A DNA stretch of 64,000 bases from Rhodococcus zopfii NBRC 100606 = JCM 9919 (GCF_001895025.1 NZ_BCXI01000001.1:310001-374000); one strand, 5' to 3'; shown: positions 34,612 to 44,277, counted from the first letter of the stretch. The notes: generated by a model from the sequence alone, not told the origin. Numbers and translations are program-made.

Positions 34612-36153
34612 GTGCGCGAACCCGCGGCGACGGAGTGGGTCAATCCGCTCCGCGACGAGAGGGATCGGCGGCTTCCCCGCATCGCAGGCCCGTGCGCGCT
34701 GGTGATCTTCGGGGTCACCGGCGACCTGGCCCGGCGCAAGCTGATGCCGGCGGTCTACGACCTCGCCAATCGCGGCCTGCTGCCGCCCGGGTTCGCGCTG
34801 ATCGGTTTCGCCCGCCGGGATTGGGCCGACGAGGATTTCGGCCGGATCGTGCATGACGCGGTGCGGGAGAACTCCCGCACCCCGTTCCGCGAGGAGGTGT
34901 GGCAACGCCTCGCCGAAGGCATCCGCTTCGTCCAGGGCAGTTTCGACGACGACGCTGCGTTCGGTGAGCTGGTGACGACCCTCGCCGAGCTGGACAAGGT
35001 CCGCGGCACGGGCGGCAATCATGCGTTCTACCTGTCGATTCCGCCGGATTCCTTCCCGGTGGTGTGCTCGCAGCTGTCGCGCTCGGGTCTGGCCGGCTCC
35101 GAAGACGGGCAGTGGAGCCGCGTCGTGATCGAGAAACCCTTCGGCCACGACCTGAGCAGCGCCCGCGCGCTCAATGCGGTTGTCGGCGAGGTGTTTCCCG
35201 AGGATTCGGTGTTTCGCATCGACCACTATCTCGGCAAGGAGACGGTGCAGAACATCCTGGCGTTGCGTTTTGCGAACCAGCTGTTCGATCCGTTGTGGAA
35301 CGCCCACTACGTCGACCACGTGCAGATCACGATGGCAGAGGACATCGGACTCGGTGGCCGTGCCGGGTACTACGACGGGATCGGCGCTGCGCGCGACGTC
35401 ATCCAGAACCACCTGCTGCAACTGCTCGCATTCATCGCGATGGAGGAGCCGATCAGCTTCGACCCGGCCGAGCTGCGGGCGGAGAAGATCAAGGTGCTCT
35501 CGGCGACGAGGCTCGCCGAGCCGCTCGACGAGACCACCGCGCGCGGTCAGTACGTCGCCGGCTGGCAGAACGGAGGTGAGGTCGTCGGGTTGCACGAGGA
35601 GCACGGTTTCGCGCCGGACTCGACGACCGAGACGTTCGCCGCGATCACCTGCGAGATCGACACCCGGCGGTGGGCCGGTGTGCCGTTCTATCTCCGCACC
35701 GGCAAACGGCTGGGGCGTCGGGTCACCGAGATCGCGATCGTGTTCAAGCGGGCCCCGCACCTGCCGTTCGACGACACGATGACCACCGAGCTCGGCCAGA
35801 ACGCGCTGGTGATCCGGGTGCAGCCGGATGAGGGTGTCACGCTCCGGTTCGGTTCGAAGGTGCCCGGATCGTCAATGGAGGTCCGGGATGTGAACATGGA
35901 CTTCAGTTACGGCCAGGCGTTCACCGAGTCGTCACCGGAGGCGTACGAGAGGCTCATCCTCGACGTGCTGCTCGGCGAACCGTCGCTGTTCCCCGTCGAC
36001 GACGAGGTCGAACTGTCCTGGAAGATCCTTGATCCGGTGCTCGAGCGCTGGGCTGCCGAGGGTGTTCCGGAGCCGTACGAGGCCGGGACGTGGGGCCCGC
36101 CGGCGGCGGACGAGATGCTGCGCCGTTCCGGCCGCGAATGGAGGCGGCCGTGA
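34612..36153 (+). CDS. zwf: Glucose-6-phosphate dehydrogenase
   Basis: First enzyme of the oxidative pentose-phosphate pathway, 513 residues, making NADPH. The coenzyme motif is VIFGVTGDLARRKLMPA; the substrate-binding signature RIDHYLGKE (with the catalytic Lys and His region) is present. The GTG start is two bases after the tal stop. Its stop overlaps the start of opcA, whose product is needed for G6PDH assembly or activity in actinobacteria. Confidence 0.96.
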   Translation: MREPAATEWVNPLRDERDRRLPRIAGPCALVIFGVTGDLARRKLMPAVYDLANRGLLPPGFALIGFARRDWADEDFGRIVHDAVRENSRTPFREEVWQRLAEGIRFVQGSFDDDAAFGELVTTLAELDKVRGTGGNHAFYLSIPPDSFPVVCSQLSRSGLAGSEDGQWSRVVIEKPFGHDLSSARALNAVVGEVFPEDSVFRIDHYLGKETVQNILALRFANQLFDPLWNAHYVDHVQITMAEDIGLGGRAGYYDGIGAARDVIQNHLLQLLAFIAMEEPISFDPAELRAEKIKVLSATRLAEPLDETTARGQYVAGWQNGGEVVGLHEEHGFAPDSTTETFAAITCEIDTRRWAGVPFYLRTGKRLGRRVTEIAIVFKRAPHLPFDDTMTTELGQNALVIRVQPDEGVTLRFGSKVPGSSMEVRDVNMDFSYGQAFTESSPEAYERLILDVLLGEPSLFPVDDEVELSWKILDPVLERWAAEGVPEPYEAGTWGPPAADEMLRRSGREWRRP

Positions 36154-37058
36154 GGGTTCAGCTGCGCAACGCGACCGCGATCGACATCGGCAAGAAGCTC
36201 GTCGAGCTGCGCCGCAACGGTGGTGTCGTCACGCAGGGTCGCGTGCTCACGCTGGTGGTGTGCACCGACGGGGGTCGCGGTCTCGAACCGGCGATCGGCG
36301 CCGCGACGGCCGCAGCCCGCGAGCATCCGTGTCGTGTCATCGTCGTCGGCCGGGTCAACGACGGCCACGCACCGCGCATGGACGCCGAGATCCGCCTCGG
36401 CGGCGATGCCGGCGCGTCCGAGGTGTTGATCCTCGCGCTGCACGGACCGCTCGCGGACCATCAGGAATCGGTGATCGTGCCGTTCCTGCTGCCGGATACC
36501 CCGATCGTCGTGTGGTGGCCGACGTCGCCGCCCGAGGTTCCCGCCAAGGACCCGGTGGGTCGCCTGGCGGTGCGCCGGTTGACGGATGCGACGAACGACG
36601 CTGATCCGATGACGTCGATCGCCTCCCGGCGCGCCGGGTACACCCCCGGCGACACCGACCTGGCGTGGGGCCGGATCACCTACTGGCGGGCGCTGCTGGT
36701 GTCTGCGCTCGATCAGACCCCGCACGAGCCGATCGAGTCGGCGACCGTCTCCGGGCTGGCGAACGAGCCCGCGCTGGATCTGCTGGCGGGCTGGCTCGCG
36801 AGCCGGATCGACGGCCCGGTGCAGCGATCCGTCGGGGACCTGCAGGTGCAGTTGCACACCCGATCGCAGACGATCGAGCTCGTGCGTCCGCAGGAAGGAC
36901 GCGTCGCGACGCTGCGGCGCACCGGGAAGCCCGATTCGCTGATCACGCTGGCGCGTCGGGACTCGTGGGAGTGCTTGGCCGAGGAACTGCGGCGGCTCGA
37001 CCCCGACGAGGTCTACCACTCGGCACTCAACGGCATCTCGAAGGTGGAATATGTCTGA
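36150..37058 (+). CDS. opcA: G6PDH assembly/allosteric protein OpcA
   Basis: A 302-residue OpcA homologue. Recognisable blocks are HPCRVIVV near residue 50, the glycine-rich ADHQESVIVPFLLPDTPIVVWW around residue 105-126, and WGRITYWRALLVSALDQTP. OpcA binds Zwf and is needed for its activity in cyanobacteria and actinobacteria. The GTG overlaps the zwf stop (GTGA), and the next gene begins eight bases before its end. Confidence 0.93.
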   Translation: MRVQLRNATAIDIGKKLVELRRNGGVVTQGRVLTLVVCTDGGRGLEPAIGAATAAAREHPCRVIVVGRVNDGHAPRMDAEIRLGGDAGASEVLILALHGPLADHQESVIVPFLLPDTPIVVWWPTSPPEVPAKDPVGRLAVRRLTDATNDADPMTSIASRRAGYTPGDTDLAWGRITYWRALLVSALDQTPHEPIESATVSGLANEPALDLLAGWLASRIDGPVQRSVGDLQVQLHTRSQTIELVRPQEGRVATLRRTGKPDSLITLARRDSWECLAEELRRLDPDEVYHSALNGISKVEYV

Positions 37059-37803
37059 CACCCCTGTCCGCGTGGAACGTTTCGACTCGGGCGACGCGCT
37101 GGTCGCCGCGGCGGCGTCCGCATTCGTCGACGCGGTCGTCGCGGCGCAGCGTGAGCGCGTGAGCGCGTCGGTGGTGCTGACCGGCGGCGGCACCGGGATC
37201 GCGGTGCTCGAGCAGGTGTGCCGGGAGCAGGGTGGCATCGACTGGTCCGCGATCGACGTGTACTTCGGCGACGAGCGGTTCCTGCCGCCGGGCGACCCCG
37301 ATCGCAACGAGGTGCAGGCCCGGGCAGCGCTGCTCGATCGGGTGCCGATCGATCCTGCGCGTATCCACGTGATGCCTGCACTCGGCGAACCCGGAGGCGC
37401 CTCCCCCGCGACTTCCGCCGAGGCGTACGCCCAGGTCCTTGCCGAGCACTCCCCCGACGGCACGGTGCCCACGTTCGATGTGCACCTGCTCGGGATGGGC
37501 GGGGAAGGCCACATCAATTCGCTGTTCCCGGACACCGAAGCCGTGCGCGAGACCGAGAAGTTCGTTGTCGGCGTCGCCGATTCGCCGAAGCCGCCGCCTG
37601 CACGGGTCACATTGACGCTGCCCGCGATCCGCCGCTCGCGGCAGGTGTGGCTCCTCGTGACGGGCGCGGCCAAGGCCGACGCGGTCGCGGCTGCGCTGGG
37701 CGGCGCCGATCCGGCCGACATCCCGGCGGCCGGGGCCCGCGGTCTCGAGCAGACGGTGTGGTTCGTCGACGCGGAGGCGGCGGCGGGTCTGCCGGACGCC
37801 TGA
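37051..37803 (+). CDS. pgl: 6-phosphogluconolactonase (DevB type)
   Basis: A 250-residue lactonase hydrolysing 6-phosphogluconolactone. The family motifs VVLTGGGTGIAVLEQV, VYFGDERFLPPGDPDRN and LLGMGGEGHINSLFP are intact. The ATG at 37051 has AAGGTGG upstream inside opcA, which it overlaps. It is the last gene of the pentose-phosphate operon; a GC-rich hairpin follows at 37847. Confidence 0.95.
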   Translation: MSDTPVRVERFDSGDALVAAAASAFVDAVVAAQRERVSASVVLTGGGTGIAVLEQVCREQGGIDWSAIDVYFGDERFLPPGDPDRNEVQARAALLDRVPIDPARIHVMPALGEPGGASPATSAEAYAQVLAEHSPDGTVPTFDVHLLGMGGEGHINSLFPDTEAVRETEKFVVGVADSPKPPPARVTLTLPAIRRSRQVWLLVTGAAKADAVAAALGGADPADIPAAGARGLEQTVWFVDAEAAAGLPDA

Positions 37804-37846
37804 GCGCACGGTCGGTCACCGGTCTGTTCCGTCGCTGCGGGTGTCG

Positions 37847-37882
37847 TCGGGGCGGATGCCCGAGCCCGGCGCCCCGCCCCGA
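37847..37882 (+). terminator. GC-rich hairpin after pgl
   Basis: TCGGGGCGG (37847-37855) pairs perfectly with CCGCCCCGA (37874-37882) over nine bases. It lies 44 bases after the pgl stop. There is no T-run, so it is a candidate rather than a proven terminator. Confidence 0.4.
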
Positions 37883-38006
37883 GCCGGAGTGCCGCATCCC
37901 AGCCTGATCGCGCTCCGCGGCCCGGATACCGTGCGCAGCAAGCCTGTTCGCGATCGCGCGCGGGCGCAGCGCGTCGTGCGTGGGTCCATGGTCGATACTC
38001 CTCCCG

Positions 38007-38026
38007 TCGGGGACGACTGTCTCTCG
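38007..38026. promoter_or_regulatory. DosR-box-like dyad
   Basis: The 20-mer with core GGGGAC-GACT-GTCTC matches about 12 of 20 positions of the mycobacterial DosR consensus TTSGGGACTWWAGTCCCSAA, including GGGAC and GTC with the correct spacing. A weaker copy (GGGTCCATGGTCGA core, 37982-37995) lies 28 bases upstream; DosR boxes often come in pairs. It precedes the universal stress protein gene, a typical DosR target. Confidence 0.4.
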
Positions 38027-38439
38027 TCCCTTACCCGGTTCGACGCGGCGACCCCCCGGTCGGTTCCATGCCGCGTCGATCCGGATCAGGGTCCACCCGC
38101 CGAGATCGATAGACGCGGCCGGGTGGGCTCCGAAACATCTTGCACCCCAGAGTGATCAGCGGACCGGATGCAACGGCGGCGTACCCTCGGAAATCCGGGC
38201 GGCCCTCTTCGATCCGCCGGTGGCCCCGGTGAACGACTCGATTGCATGCAGTGCGGTCCGCCTGTCCCGGCATCGTGACCATCGGCGTTCCCGGTGTGCG
38301 ACGACTGCACCGTACGACGATCGCACCGGTCCCCGTCGAGGTCACGAAGGTGCGGATCTTTTCCCCTGCGGTGGCGTACGCTGCTGCAACGACGCTAGGT
38401 GGTAGTGGAACCGCAGCCGACCGAGGCGAGGAGACCAGA

Positions 38440-39315
38440 GTGACCGTGCATCGATCGATCGTCGTCGGAGTCGACGGATCCCCCTCTTCGCTGCAGGCGG
38501 TGTCGTGGGCCGCGAAGGAGGCCGCACGGCGCGGCGCTCCCCTCACACTGGTCACCGCGATGCTCGTCAACGTCGGTTACGGTGTTCCCATCGGACTGCC
38601 CGACAGTTACTTCCAGGAGGAGGAACTCGACGCAGAGAAAAGGCTCGCCGAGGCTGCGGAGTGCGTGTCCCGCTCGGTGCCGGGAAACACCGTCGAAGTC
38701 GAGTCCGTCGTGTGCCAGGGCTCACCGGCGCGCGAGCTCGTCGAGCGATCCAAGTCCGCCCTGATGGTGGTCCTGGGCGCGAATCGACGCGGACTGATCG
38801 AACGAGCACTCCTCGGATCGGTCAGCGCCGCCGTCGTCGCCCACGCACACTCGCCGGTGGCCGTCGTACGAGGCCTGCCGCATGTCGACGTCAACGATCT
38901 CTCCGGTCCGGTCGTCGTCGGGGTCGACGGGTCGAAGCACAGCGAGCCCGCGATCACGATGGCATTCGAGGAAGCAGCGCTGCGGGGCGTCGAACTCGTC
39001 GCGGTACACGCGTGGTCCGACGTCGACGTGCACGCCCCGTTCTCCGGTGACGTCGACTGGACCGAGATCGAGAACCGGGAACGGGCGATCCTGTCCGAAA
39101 GCCTGGCCGGGTACGCCGAGGAGTTCCCGGATGTTCCGGTCCGGTCGGTGGTCGTGATGGATCAGCCGGTTCGGAATCTGCGTGAGCAAGCCGACCAGGC
39201 CCAGCTTCTGGTGGTCGGGAGTCGTGGACGGGGCGGGTTCGCGGGCATGCTCCTGGGGTCGACGAGCCGTGCGCTGCTGCACACCGTGACCTGCCCACTG
39301 CTCGTGGTCCGCTGA
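38440..39315 (+). CDS. Tandem universal stress protein
   Basis: A 291-residue protein with two Usp domains (about residues 1-145 and 150-291). Each begins with an IVVGVDGS motif and ends with an ATP-binding loop: GANRRGLIERALLGSVS and GSRGRGGFAGMLLGSTS. This two-domain, ATP-binding form is the one induced by hypoxia and nitric oxide in mycobacteria (for example Rv2623). The GTG at 38440 follows GAGGAGA. It converges on the hydrogenase maturation protease gene with only six bases between stops; the stops lie inside the small hairpin GCTGAC-CGCA-GTCAGC. Confidence 0.93.
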   Translation: MTVHRSIVVGVDGSPSSLQAVSWAAKEAARRGAPLTLVTAMLVNVGYGVPIGLPDSYFQEEELDAEKRLAEAAECVSRSVPGNTVEVESVVCQGSPARELVERSKSALMVVLGANRRGLIERALLGSVSAAVVAHAHSPVAVVRGLPHVDVNDLSGPVVVGVDGSKHSEPAITMAFEEAALRGVELVAVHAWSDVDVHAPFSGDVDWTEIENRERAILSESLAGYAEEFPDVPVRSVVVMDQPVRNLREQADQAQLLVVGSRGRGGFAGMLLGSTSRALLHTVTCPLLVVR

Positions 39316-39321
39316 CCGCAG

Positions 39322-39774
39322 TCAGCCGCCCGAGACCTCCGCCAGCACCGCCGAAACCACCGGTTCGATCGCTCGGGCTGCGGCAGGGGAAAGTCCACAG
39401 CCGAAGCCGACGTCCGCTACTTCCACGGTGTAGAGCACCCATCGGCGCGGCAGCCGGTCGAGCAGAGCCGCCAATTCGAGAGCGGCGACCAATCCGAGCC
39501 CGTGGGTGCTGGTGGCACGCACCGACGAGAGCGTCACGGCGGTCGAGTCGTACCGGCGCACGGTTCCGGTGCACGGGGAATCGCAGACGACGGAATCGAT
39601 CAGTACGGCGAGCTCCGCCCCGTCCCATGCGTCCAGGAGTCGTGTGGGTTCACCGTCGGCCACGTGGACCCGGATCGCCGAGGCCGCCCGGGCAGCGACT
39701 TCGCGCGCGATCGCGTGTCCGATCCCGTCGTCGCGGCGGAAGTCCTGACCCAGGCCGAGTACCACGATCGTCAT
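39322..39774 (-). CDS. [NiFe]-hydrogenase maturation endopeptidase
   Basis: A 150-residue HyaD/HycI-type protease. The start GLGQDFRRDDGIGHAIA contains the conserved first Asp/Glu-type Ni-sensing region (RDDGIG), the second acidic ligand is in VLIDSVVCD, and STHGLGLVAALELA gives the His ligand. It removes the C-terminal tail of the large subunit after nickel insertion. The ATG overlaps the stop of the large-subunit gene (ATGA), so the enzyme and its protease are made together. Confidence 0.9.
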   Translation of the reverse strand: MTIVVLGLGQDFRRDDGIGHAIAREVAARAASAIRVHVADGEPTRLLDAWDGAELAVLIDSVVCDSPCTGTVRRYDSTAVTLSSVRATSTHGLGLVAALELAALLDRLPRRWVLYTVEVADVGFGCGLSPAAARAIEPVVSAVLAEVSGG

Positions 39775-41063
39775 CGGCGGTCGATCGTGAGCGTGAGGAA
39801 GTGGGTGGCACACGAGATGCACGGATCGTAGTTGCGGATGATCCGCTCGCACATCATCGTCAAATCCTCGTCCGCGACAGTGAGATTCGCATCGACAGCC
39901 CGGCGAAGATCGTCTTCGATCGCCGCCTGATTCTGGGAGGTCGGTGGGATGATGGTGGCCGCGGCGACCAGGCCGGCGGGGTCCAGTTCGTAGCGGTGGT
40001 AGAGCAGGCCGCGGGGGGCTTCGCTGACGCCGTGCCCGACCGGACGCACCGGCGCGACAGCAGCGAAAGGCGGTGTGGGCCGCCGGTAACGGTCGATGAT
40101 CCGCAATGCCTCCTCCAGGGCGTACACGACTTCGACGGCGCGGACGATGATGCTGCGGTAGGGATTGCGGCATCGGGGGCCCAGCCCGGCCGAGGCGGCA
40201 CACTCCGCGGCCCGTCCCGTCAGCTGTTCCGAGTTGAGGGAATACCGCGCCAGCGGACCTGTGAGGTAGCGACGTCCGTCGAGGGCGGCGTGAAGAGCGG
40301 TCGAGTGCGGCACCTGACGCTCGATCACATGTTGCGGGAATTCGCTTGCTGTGCAGCGCATCCCGGAGGACGAGACGACGTCGCCGTCTTCGATGGCGTA
40401 GCGCGACGGGTGCTGCAGCGCGAGAAGGTCGTGGTCGACGTCGCCATCGGGAAAGCTGAACGAGGACACCCAGTCGACCGTGGCCACCGCCTGGTCGAGG
40501 GCGGCGCGGAGCTGGTCGGCGAGCGGCGCGAGTTCGGTCCGGGTCGGAGCGTGGTGGAATCCGCCGACCCGGACGTTCACGGGGTGGACGGGGCGTCCAC
40601 CGACGACGTCGAGGATCGCGTTTCCCGCCTTCTTCAGTGCCAGTCCCCGTTCGATCGCAGCGCGGTCGGTGCGGGCGAGCTCGATCGAGTCCGGGACGCC
40701 GAAGAAGTCGGGAGCGTGCAGGAAGTAGATGTGCAGCACGTGGCTCGCGATCCACTCGCCGCAGTACAGGAGGCGGCGAAGGTCGACGATGTCGTCGTCG
40801 ACGGTCACCGCGCAGGCGTTCTCGAGGGCGTTGCAGGCGCTCACCTGGTACGCGACGGGGCAGATACCGCAGATGCGGGCCGTGATGTCGGGTGGTTCGA
40901 GGTAGTGCCGTCCGCGCAGAAAGGACTCGAAGAACCTCGGCGGCTCGTAGATGGCAAGGGCCACCCGGTCTGCGTGGCCGTCGCGGACGGTGATGTCGAG
41001 CCGGCCTTCGCCTTCGACGCGGGCAAGGGCGCGGACGGTCAGTTCCCTACGGGAGGAGGTCAT
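39771..41063 (-). CDS. hyhL: [NiFe]-hydrogenase large subunit, group 3b type
   Basis: Catalytic subunit of 430 residues. The four nickel-iron ligands are present: Cys65 and Cys68 in [11 protein letters not shown], and Cys415 and Cys418 in DPCISCATH. Maturation would cut after His421, releasing FLTLTIDRR. Short length, no twin-arginine partner and the flanking FAD and Fe-S subunits indicate a soluble, NAD(P)-linked group 3 enzyme, like Hyh of M. smegmatis. It overlaps the small-subunit gene by 17 bases and the protease gene by four. No hyp maturation genes lie in the window. Confidence 0.93.
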   Translation of the reverse strand: MTSSRRELTVRALARVEGEGRLDITVRDGHADRVALAIYEPPRFFESFLRGRHYLEPPDITARICGICPVAYQVSACNALENACAVTVDDDIVDLRRLLYCGEWIASHVLHIYFLHAPDFFGVPDSIELARTDRAAIERGLALKKAGNAILDVVGGRPVHPVNVRVGGFHHAPTRTELAPLADQLRAALDQAVATVDWVSSFSFPDGDVDHDLLALQHPSRYAIEDGDVVSSSGMRCTASEFPQHVIERQVPHSTALHAALDGRRYLTGPLARYSLNSEQLTGRAAECAASAGLGPRCRNPYRSIIVRAVEVVYALEEALRIIDRYRRPTPPFAAVAPVRPVGHGVSEAPRGLLYHRYELDPAGLVAAATIIPPTSQNQAAIEDDLRRAVDANLTVADEDLTMMCERIIRNYDPCISCATHFLTLTIDRR

Positions 41064-41838
41064 CGCGAGCTCCCGCCGTACCGGTGTCGAACGCCGCGAC
41101 GTTGAATGTCGCGAAGACGCGGGCGATGGCCTCGTCGCCCATTCCGCAGGTGCGCAGCCATCCCGTCAGGGAAGCGAGATTGGGGTCGGTGGTCGGGCCG
41201 AAGCAGCCGTAGCACCCCCGGGAGACAGCGGGGCACAGGGCGCCGCAACCGGAATGCGTCACCGGGCCGAGGCAGGGCGTGCCCTCGGCGACCATCACAC
41301 AGGTCAGACCGCGCCGTTTGCACTCCGTGCACACGCTGGTGTTCGGGATGTTGGGCTTCCGGCCCGCCAGGTAGGCCGTGATCACCTCGAGGAGCTGGCG
41401 CCGATCGATGGGGCATCCGCGGAGCTCGAAGTCGACGGGCACGTGCGCCGATATGGGGGTCGAGGTGGCGAGCGTGTCGATGTAGTGCGGGCTGGCGTAG
41501 ACGATCGACAGGAACTCGTCGATGTCGGCGAAGTTGCGCAGCGCCTGAATCCCGCCTGCCGTTGCGCAGGCTCCGATGGTGACGAGGTACCGGGATTGCT
41601 CCCGGATCCTCCGGATGCGATCGCGGTCGGCGGCCGTGGTGATCGATCCTTCGACCAGGGACAGATCGTACGGTCCACCCGTGACGGCACCGGACAATTC
41701 GAGAAAATGGGCGATCGACACGGCCTCGGACAGGGCCAGCAGCTCGTCCTCACAGTCGAGGAGGGTGAGCTGGCAGCCGTCGCACGAGGCGAACTTCCAC
41801 ACGGCGAGGGTCGGTGTCGGTTTCGATGGTGTACTCAT
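41047..41838 (-). CDS. hyhS: [NiFe]-hydrogenase small subunit, group 3b type
   Basis: Electron-transfer subunit of 263 residues. It has the proximal-cluster motif [13 protein letters not shown] (Cys19, Cys22), GACATAGG, and a C-terminal set of cysteines ([39 protein letters not shown]) for further [4Fe-4S] clusters. No twin-arginine signal is present, so the enzyme stays in the cytoplasm. The stop of hyhG lies immediately before its ATG. Gene order B-(cNMP)-G-S-L follows the known hyhBGSL order apart from the extra gene. Confidence 0.92.
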   Translation of the reverse strand: MSTPSKPTPTLAVWKFASCDGCQLTLLDCEDELLALSEAVSIAHFLELSGAVTGGPYDLSLVEGSITTAADRDRIRRIREQSRYLVTIGACATAGGIQALRNFADIDEFLSIVYASPHYIDTLATSTPISAHVPVDFELRGCPIDRRQLLEVITAYLAGRKPNIPNTSVCTECKRRGLTCVMVAEGTPCLGPVTHSGCGALCPAVSRGCYGCFGPTTDPNLASLTGWLRTCGMGDEAIARVFATFNVAAFDTGTAGARDDLLP

Positions 41839-42672
41839 CTACAGCTCCGGTACGCGCAGAAGCGGTTCGGCAAGGGTGTAGTCGACGACCGGTCCGTCCC
41901 GGCACAGCAGGAGCTCCCCGAGTTGGCAGTGGCCGCACAGTCCCGTGCCGCACTGCATGTTCCGTTCGAGGGACACCTGAATGTCACCGGCAGGGACTCC
42001 CCGTGCCGTCAACGCGCGGGCGCAGAATCGCATCATCGGTTCGGGCCCGCACAGCAGTGCGGTGGTGCGCGCGGGGTCGACGTCGATCCTCTGCAGGGCT
42101 TCGGTGACGAACCCGACGGCACCCGTCCACCCGGACACCGGTTGGTCGATCGTCAGCTCGACGGTGATGTCGTCACGCGCCTTCCAGGCGGACAGGTCGG
42201 ATCGGAAGAGGATGTTCGTCGGTGTCCGCGCACCGACGACGAGGGTGAGCCGCCGAAATCGGTCGCGCGCACCGAGTGCAGCGAACACGGCGGGCCGCAG
42301 CGGGGCCAGCCCCACTCCCCCGGCGACGACGACCAGATCACCGCCGGCGCCGGCGTGCATCTCCCACCCGCGCCCGAACGGGCCCCGGACACCGACCACC
42401 GTGCCGACGGGTGCGTCGTGCAGGGCCCGGCTCACGGCACCCACGCTGCGGATCGTGTGGACGAGCGTCGCACCTTCCGGCGTCGGATCACCGCTGACCG
42501 ACACCGCCACCTCCCCGACACCGTGGGCGTACAACATCATGAATTGCCCTGGTGCAAAACATCTTTCGACAGAATCCGAGACCGGCTGCAGGGTCAGTGT
42601 GGCGGTGTCGTGCGTTTCGACCGTCCGTGAAGCGACCCGGTAGCCGAGGGGAAGCATGCAGTCCCGGGACAC
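41839..42672 (-). CDS. hyhG: Hydrogenase FAD/NAD(P)-binding subunit
   Basis: A 277-residue ferredoxin-NADP reductase-like subunit. FAD region: [26 protein letters not shown](P) region: [20 protein letters not shown] and CGPEPMMRF. The C-terminal [20 protein letters not shown] supplies four cysteines for a [2Fe-2S] cluster. It connects the hydrogenase to NAD(P)H. I chose the GTG at 42672, which has AGGA upstream and starts four bases after the stop of the cyclic-nucleotide gene; Met6 is an alternative. Confidence 0.9.
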   Translation of the reverse strand: MSRDCMLPLGYRVASRTVETHDTATLTLQPVSDSVERCFAPGQFMMLYAHGVGEVAVSVSGDPTPEGATLVHTIRSVGAVSRALHDAPVGTVVGVRGPFGRGWEMHAGAGGDLVVVAGGVGLAPLRPAVFAALGARDRFRRLTLVVGARTPTNILFRSDLSAWKARDDITVELTIDQPVSGWTGAVGFVTEALQRIDVDPARTTALLCGPEPMMRFCARALTARGVPAGDIQVSLERNMQCGTGLCGHCQLGELLLCRDGPVVDYTLAEPLLRVPEL

Positions 42673-42676
42673 GGTG

Positions 42677-43138
42677 TCATTCCTGGGAACGGCCGGCGTA
42701 GAGGTCGAGCAACCGGGCACGGGTCGAATGGAGGCGGGCGACGACCATTTCCGACAGCGCGCGTGTCACGGCATAGGTGAAGGCCGGATCGTCGGTGGCG
42801 GTCGCCTGCAGGGCGATCACGTCCAGCTCGGTGGCATCGGTGACGGTCCTGGCATGTGCGGTGAACTGCCAGCGCGGATGCGCGCCGAGCCAGGAACAGC
42901 CGAGGATGTCGCCGCCGTGCACGGTTTCGAGGGCGACGGTGCCACGTCCCGGTATCACCGTGCTCAGAACGACGCAGCCGGTGTGCAGCAGCCAGCACCG
43001 CGTCGCGGGCTCGTCCTCCCGGAACACCAGATCTCCCGGGGCGAACCGGACCGCTACGGCGAAGTCCGCCAGCCGGCTGCGATGCTTCTCCGAGAGCACG
43101 GCGAGCGCGGCCGGAAGGACGGGCTCGGCGGCGTTCAC
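42677..43138 (-). CDS. Cyclic-nucleotide-binding-domain protein without HTH, inside the hydrogenase operon
   Basis: A 153-residue protein with a CRP/FNR-type beta-barrel: LADFAVAVRFAPGDLVFREDEPATRCWLLHTGCVVL, then an ETVHGGDILGCSWLGAHPRWQFTAHARTVTDATELDVIAL block. It ends shortly after the connecting helix (VARLHSTRARLLDLYAG), with no DNA-binding winged helix. The phosphate-binding cassette arginine typical of cAMP binders is not evident. The GTG overlaps the hyhB stop (GTGA) and hyhG starts four bases after its stop. Similar domain-only genes accompany some mycobacterial hyh operons. It may sense a ligand or redox state and act on the hydrogenase directly; that is inference. Confidence 0.85.
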   Translation of the reverse strand: MNAAEPVLPAALAVLSEKHRSRLADFAVAVRFAPGDLVFREDEPATRCWLLHTGCVVLSTVIPGRGTVALETVHGGDILGCSWLGAHPRWQFTAHARTVTDATELDVIALQATATDDPAFTYAVTRALSEMVVARLHSTRARLLDLYAGRSQE

Positions 43139-44277
43139 CGGTCGTCCTCCCACGGCGGAAGCAGGTGCGACAACCGTGCCGCTTCCTCGGTGATGTCGAT
43201 GCCGACCGGGCACCAGTCGATGCAACGCCCACATCCCACACAGCCGGAGCTACCGAACTGGTCGAACCACGTGCCGAGCTTGTGCGACATCCACTGGCGG
43301 TACCGGCTCTCACCCGAATTCCGCACGTTGCCGCCGTGCAGGTGACTGAAGTCCAGTTCGAAACAGGAGGACCAGTGCTGCCACCGCTCGGCGTGCTCAC
43401 CGGTCAGGTCGGTCGTGTCCTCGGTGGTGGTGCAGAAACACGTAGGGCACACCATCGTGCAGTTGCCGCAGGTCAGGCACCGATCGGCGACCTCCTGCCA
43501 CACGTCGGCATCCCGTGCTCGCCGAAGCAGCCCGCGCAGATCCGTGTCGGGCATGTGCCGTCCCATGCGGTGAGCCGCGTCGGCGACCGCGCTGCGCGCG
43601 GTATCGATGTCGTCCGATTCCGCGGCACGACATTCGACGTCACCGAGGACCGCCCCACCGGCCTCGGTCCCGACGTCGACGACGAATCGGTGGCCGCGTT
43701 CGTCGAGGAGTTCGGTCAGGGCCAGGTCGTGACCCGGGCCGGCCGCCGGTCCGGTCCCCATCGACGCGCAGAAGCACACACCGCCGGGTTCGGTGCAGTG
43801 CGCGGCGACGACGAACAGGTTGCGGAACCGGCGAGCGGTGGGCGTATCCGCGTCGGGGTCCGGGCACAGGACACGGCGCAGCACCGCGATCGCCGCCAGA
43901 TCGCAACCGTGCACGCCGACGAACGCGTACGGTGTCTCGTCGCCGGCGGGCGGTTCCCACGGACCGTCGCGGTCGGTGGACCACAGTTGCCGGCGCGGCG
44001 GATGCAGGTACTGCTTCCAGGATTGGGGACCCGACGAGTGCGCGAACACGGCGTCGTCGTCGCGTCGGTGCAGCCGGTAGAGGCCGGGACCGGTCTGCAC
44101 GCCCCATCCGGCCGGTAGATCGGCCCCCGAATCCAGCTCACCCAGGATGATCGCGGTGTCACCCACGGTCGGCCCGACCACCCGGTAGCCACGCCCACGC
44201 AGAACCTCGATGAGAAGATCGAGGCCACGGCGGTCCAGGATTCGTTCATCCGATCGCCGGATACGTACGCTGTCCAT
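43135..44277 (-). CDS. hyhB: Hydrogenase iron-sulfur subunit (4Fe-4S dicluster)
   Basis: A 380-residue subunit. The C-terminal third has two [4Fe-4S] motifs: CLTCGNCTMVCPTC and CVGCGRCIDWCPVGID. The N-terminal part resembles the sulfite reductase subunit A/hydrogenase beta family, with FVGVHGCDLAAIAVLRRVL and GGVCFCASM. It relays electrons between the small subunit and the FAD subunit. The ATG at 44277 follows CGGAGGTG. It is the first gene of the six-gene operon; a DosR-like dyad lies ~75 bases upstream. Confidence 0.9.
   Translation of the reverse strand: MDSVRIRRSDERILDRRGLDLLIEVLRGRGYRVVGPTVGDTAIILGELDSGADLPAGWGVQTGPGLYRLHRRDDDAVFAHSSGPQSWKQYLHPPRRQLWSTDRDGPWEPPAGDETPYAFVGVHGCDLAAIAVLRRVLCPDPDADTPTARRFRNLFVVAAHCTEPGGVCFCASMGTGPAAGPGHDLALTELLDERGHRFVVDVGTEAGGAVLGDVECRAAESDDIDTARSAVADAAHRMGRHMPDTDLRGLLRRARDADVWQEVADRCLTCGNCTMVCPTCFCTTTEDTTDLTGEHAERWQHWSSCFELDFSHLHGGNVRNSGESRYRQWMSHKLGTWFDQFGSSGCVGCGRCIDWCPVGIDITEEAARLSHLLPPWEDDR

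Larger units (their letters stand above)
37804..38439. other. 636-bp intergenic region before the stress/hydrogenase island
   Basis: No convincing gene on either strand. It holds a possible terminator for the pgl operon at its left end, DosR-box-like dyads near 37980-38026, and the universal stress protein promoter. The distance from the best dyad to the gene start (~410 bases) implies either a long leader or a promoter for an unrecognised small RNA or gene. Confidence 0.6.

Noticed and set aside
37980-38405. 141-codon rightward frame in the gap before the universal stress protein gene
   Set aside because: No ribosome site, no domain, and Arg/Pro/Ser-rich composition typical of non-coding high-GC frames.
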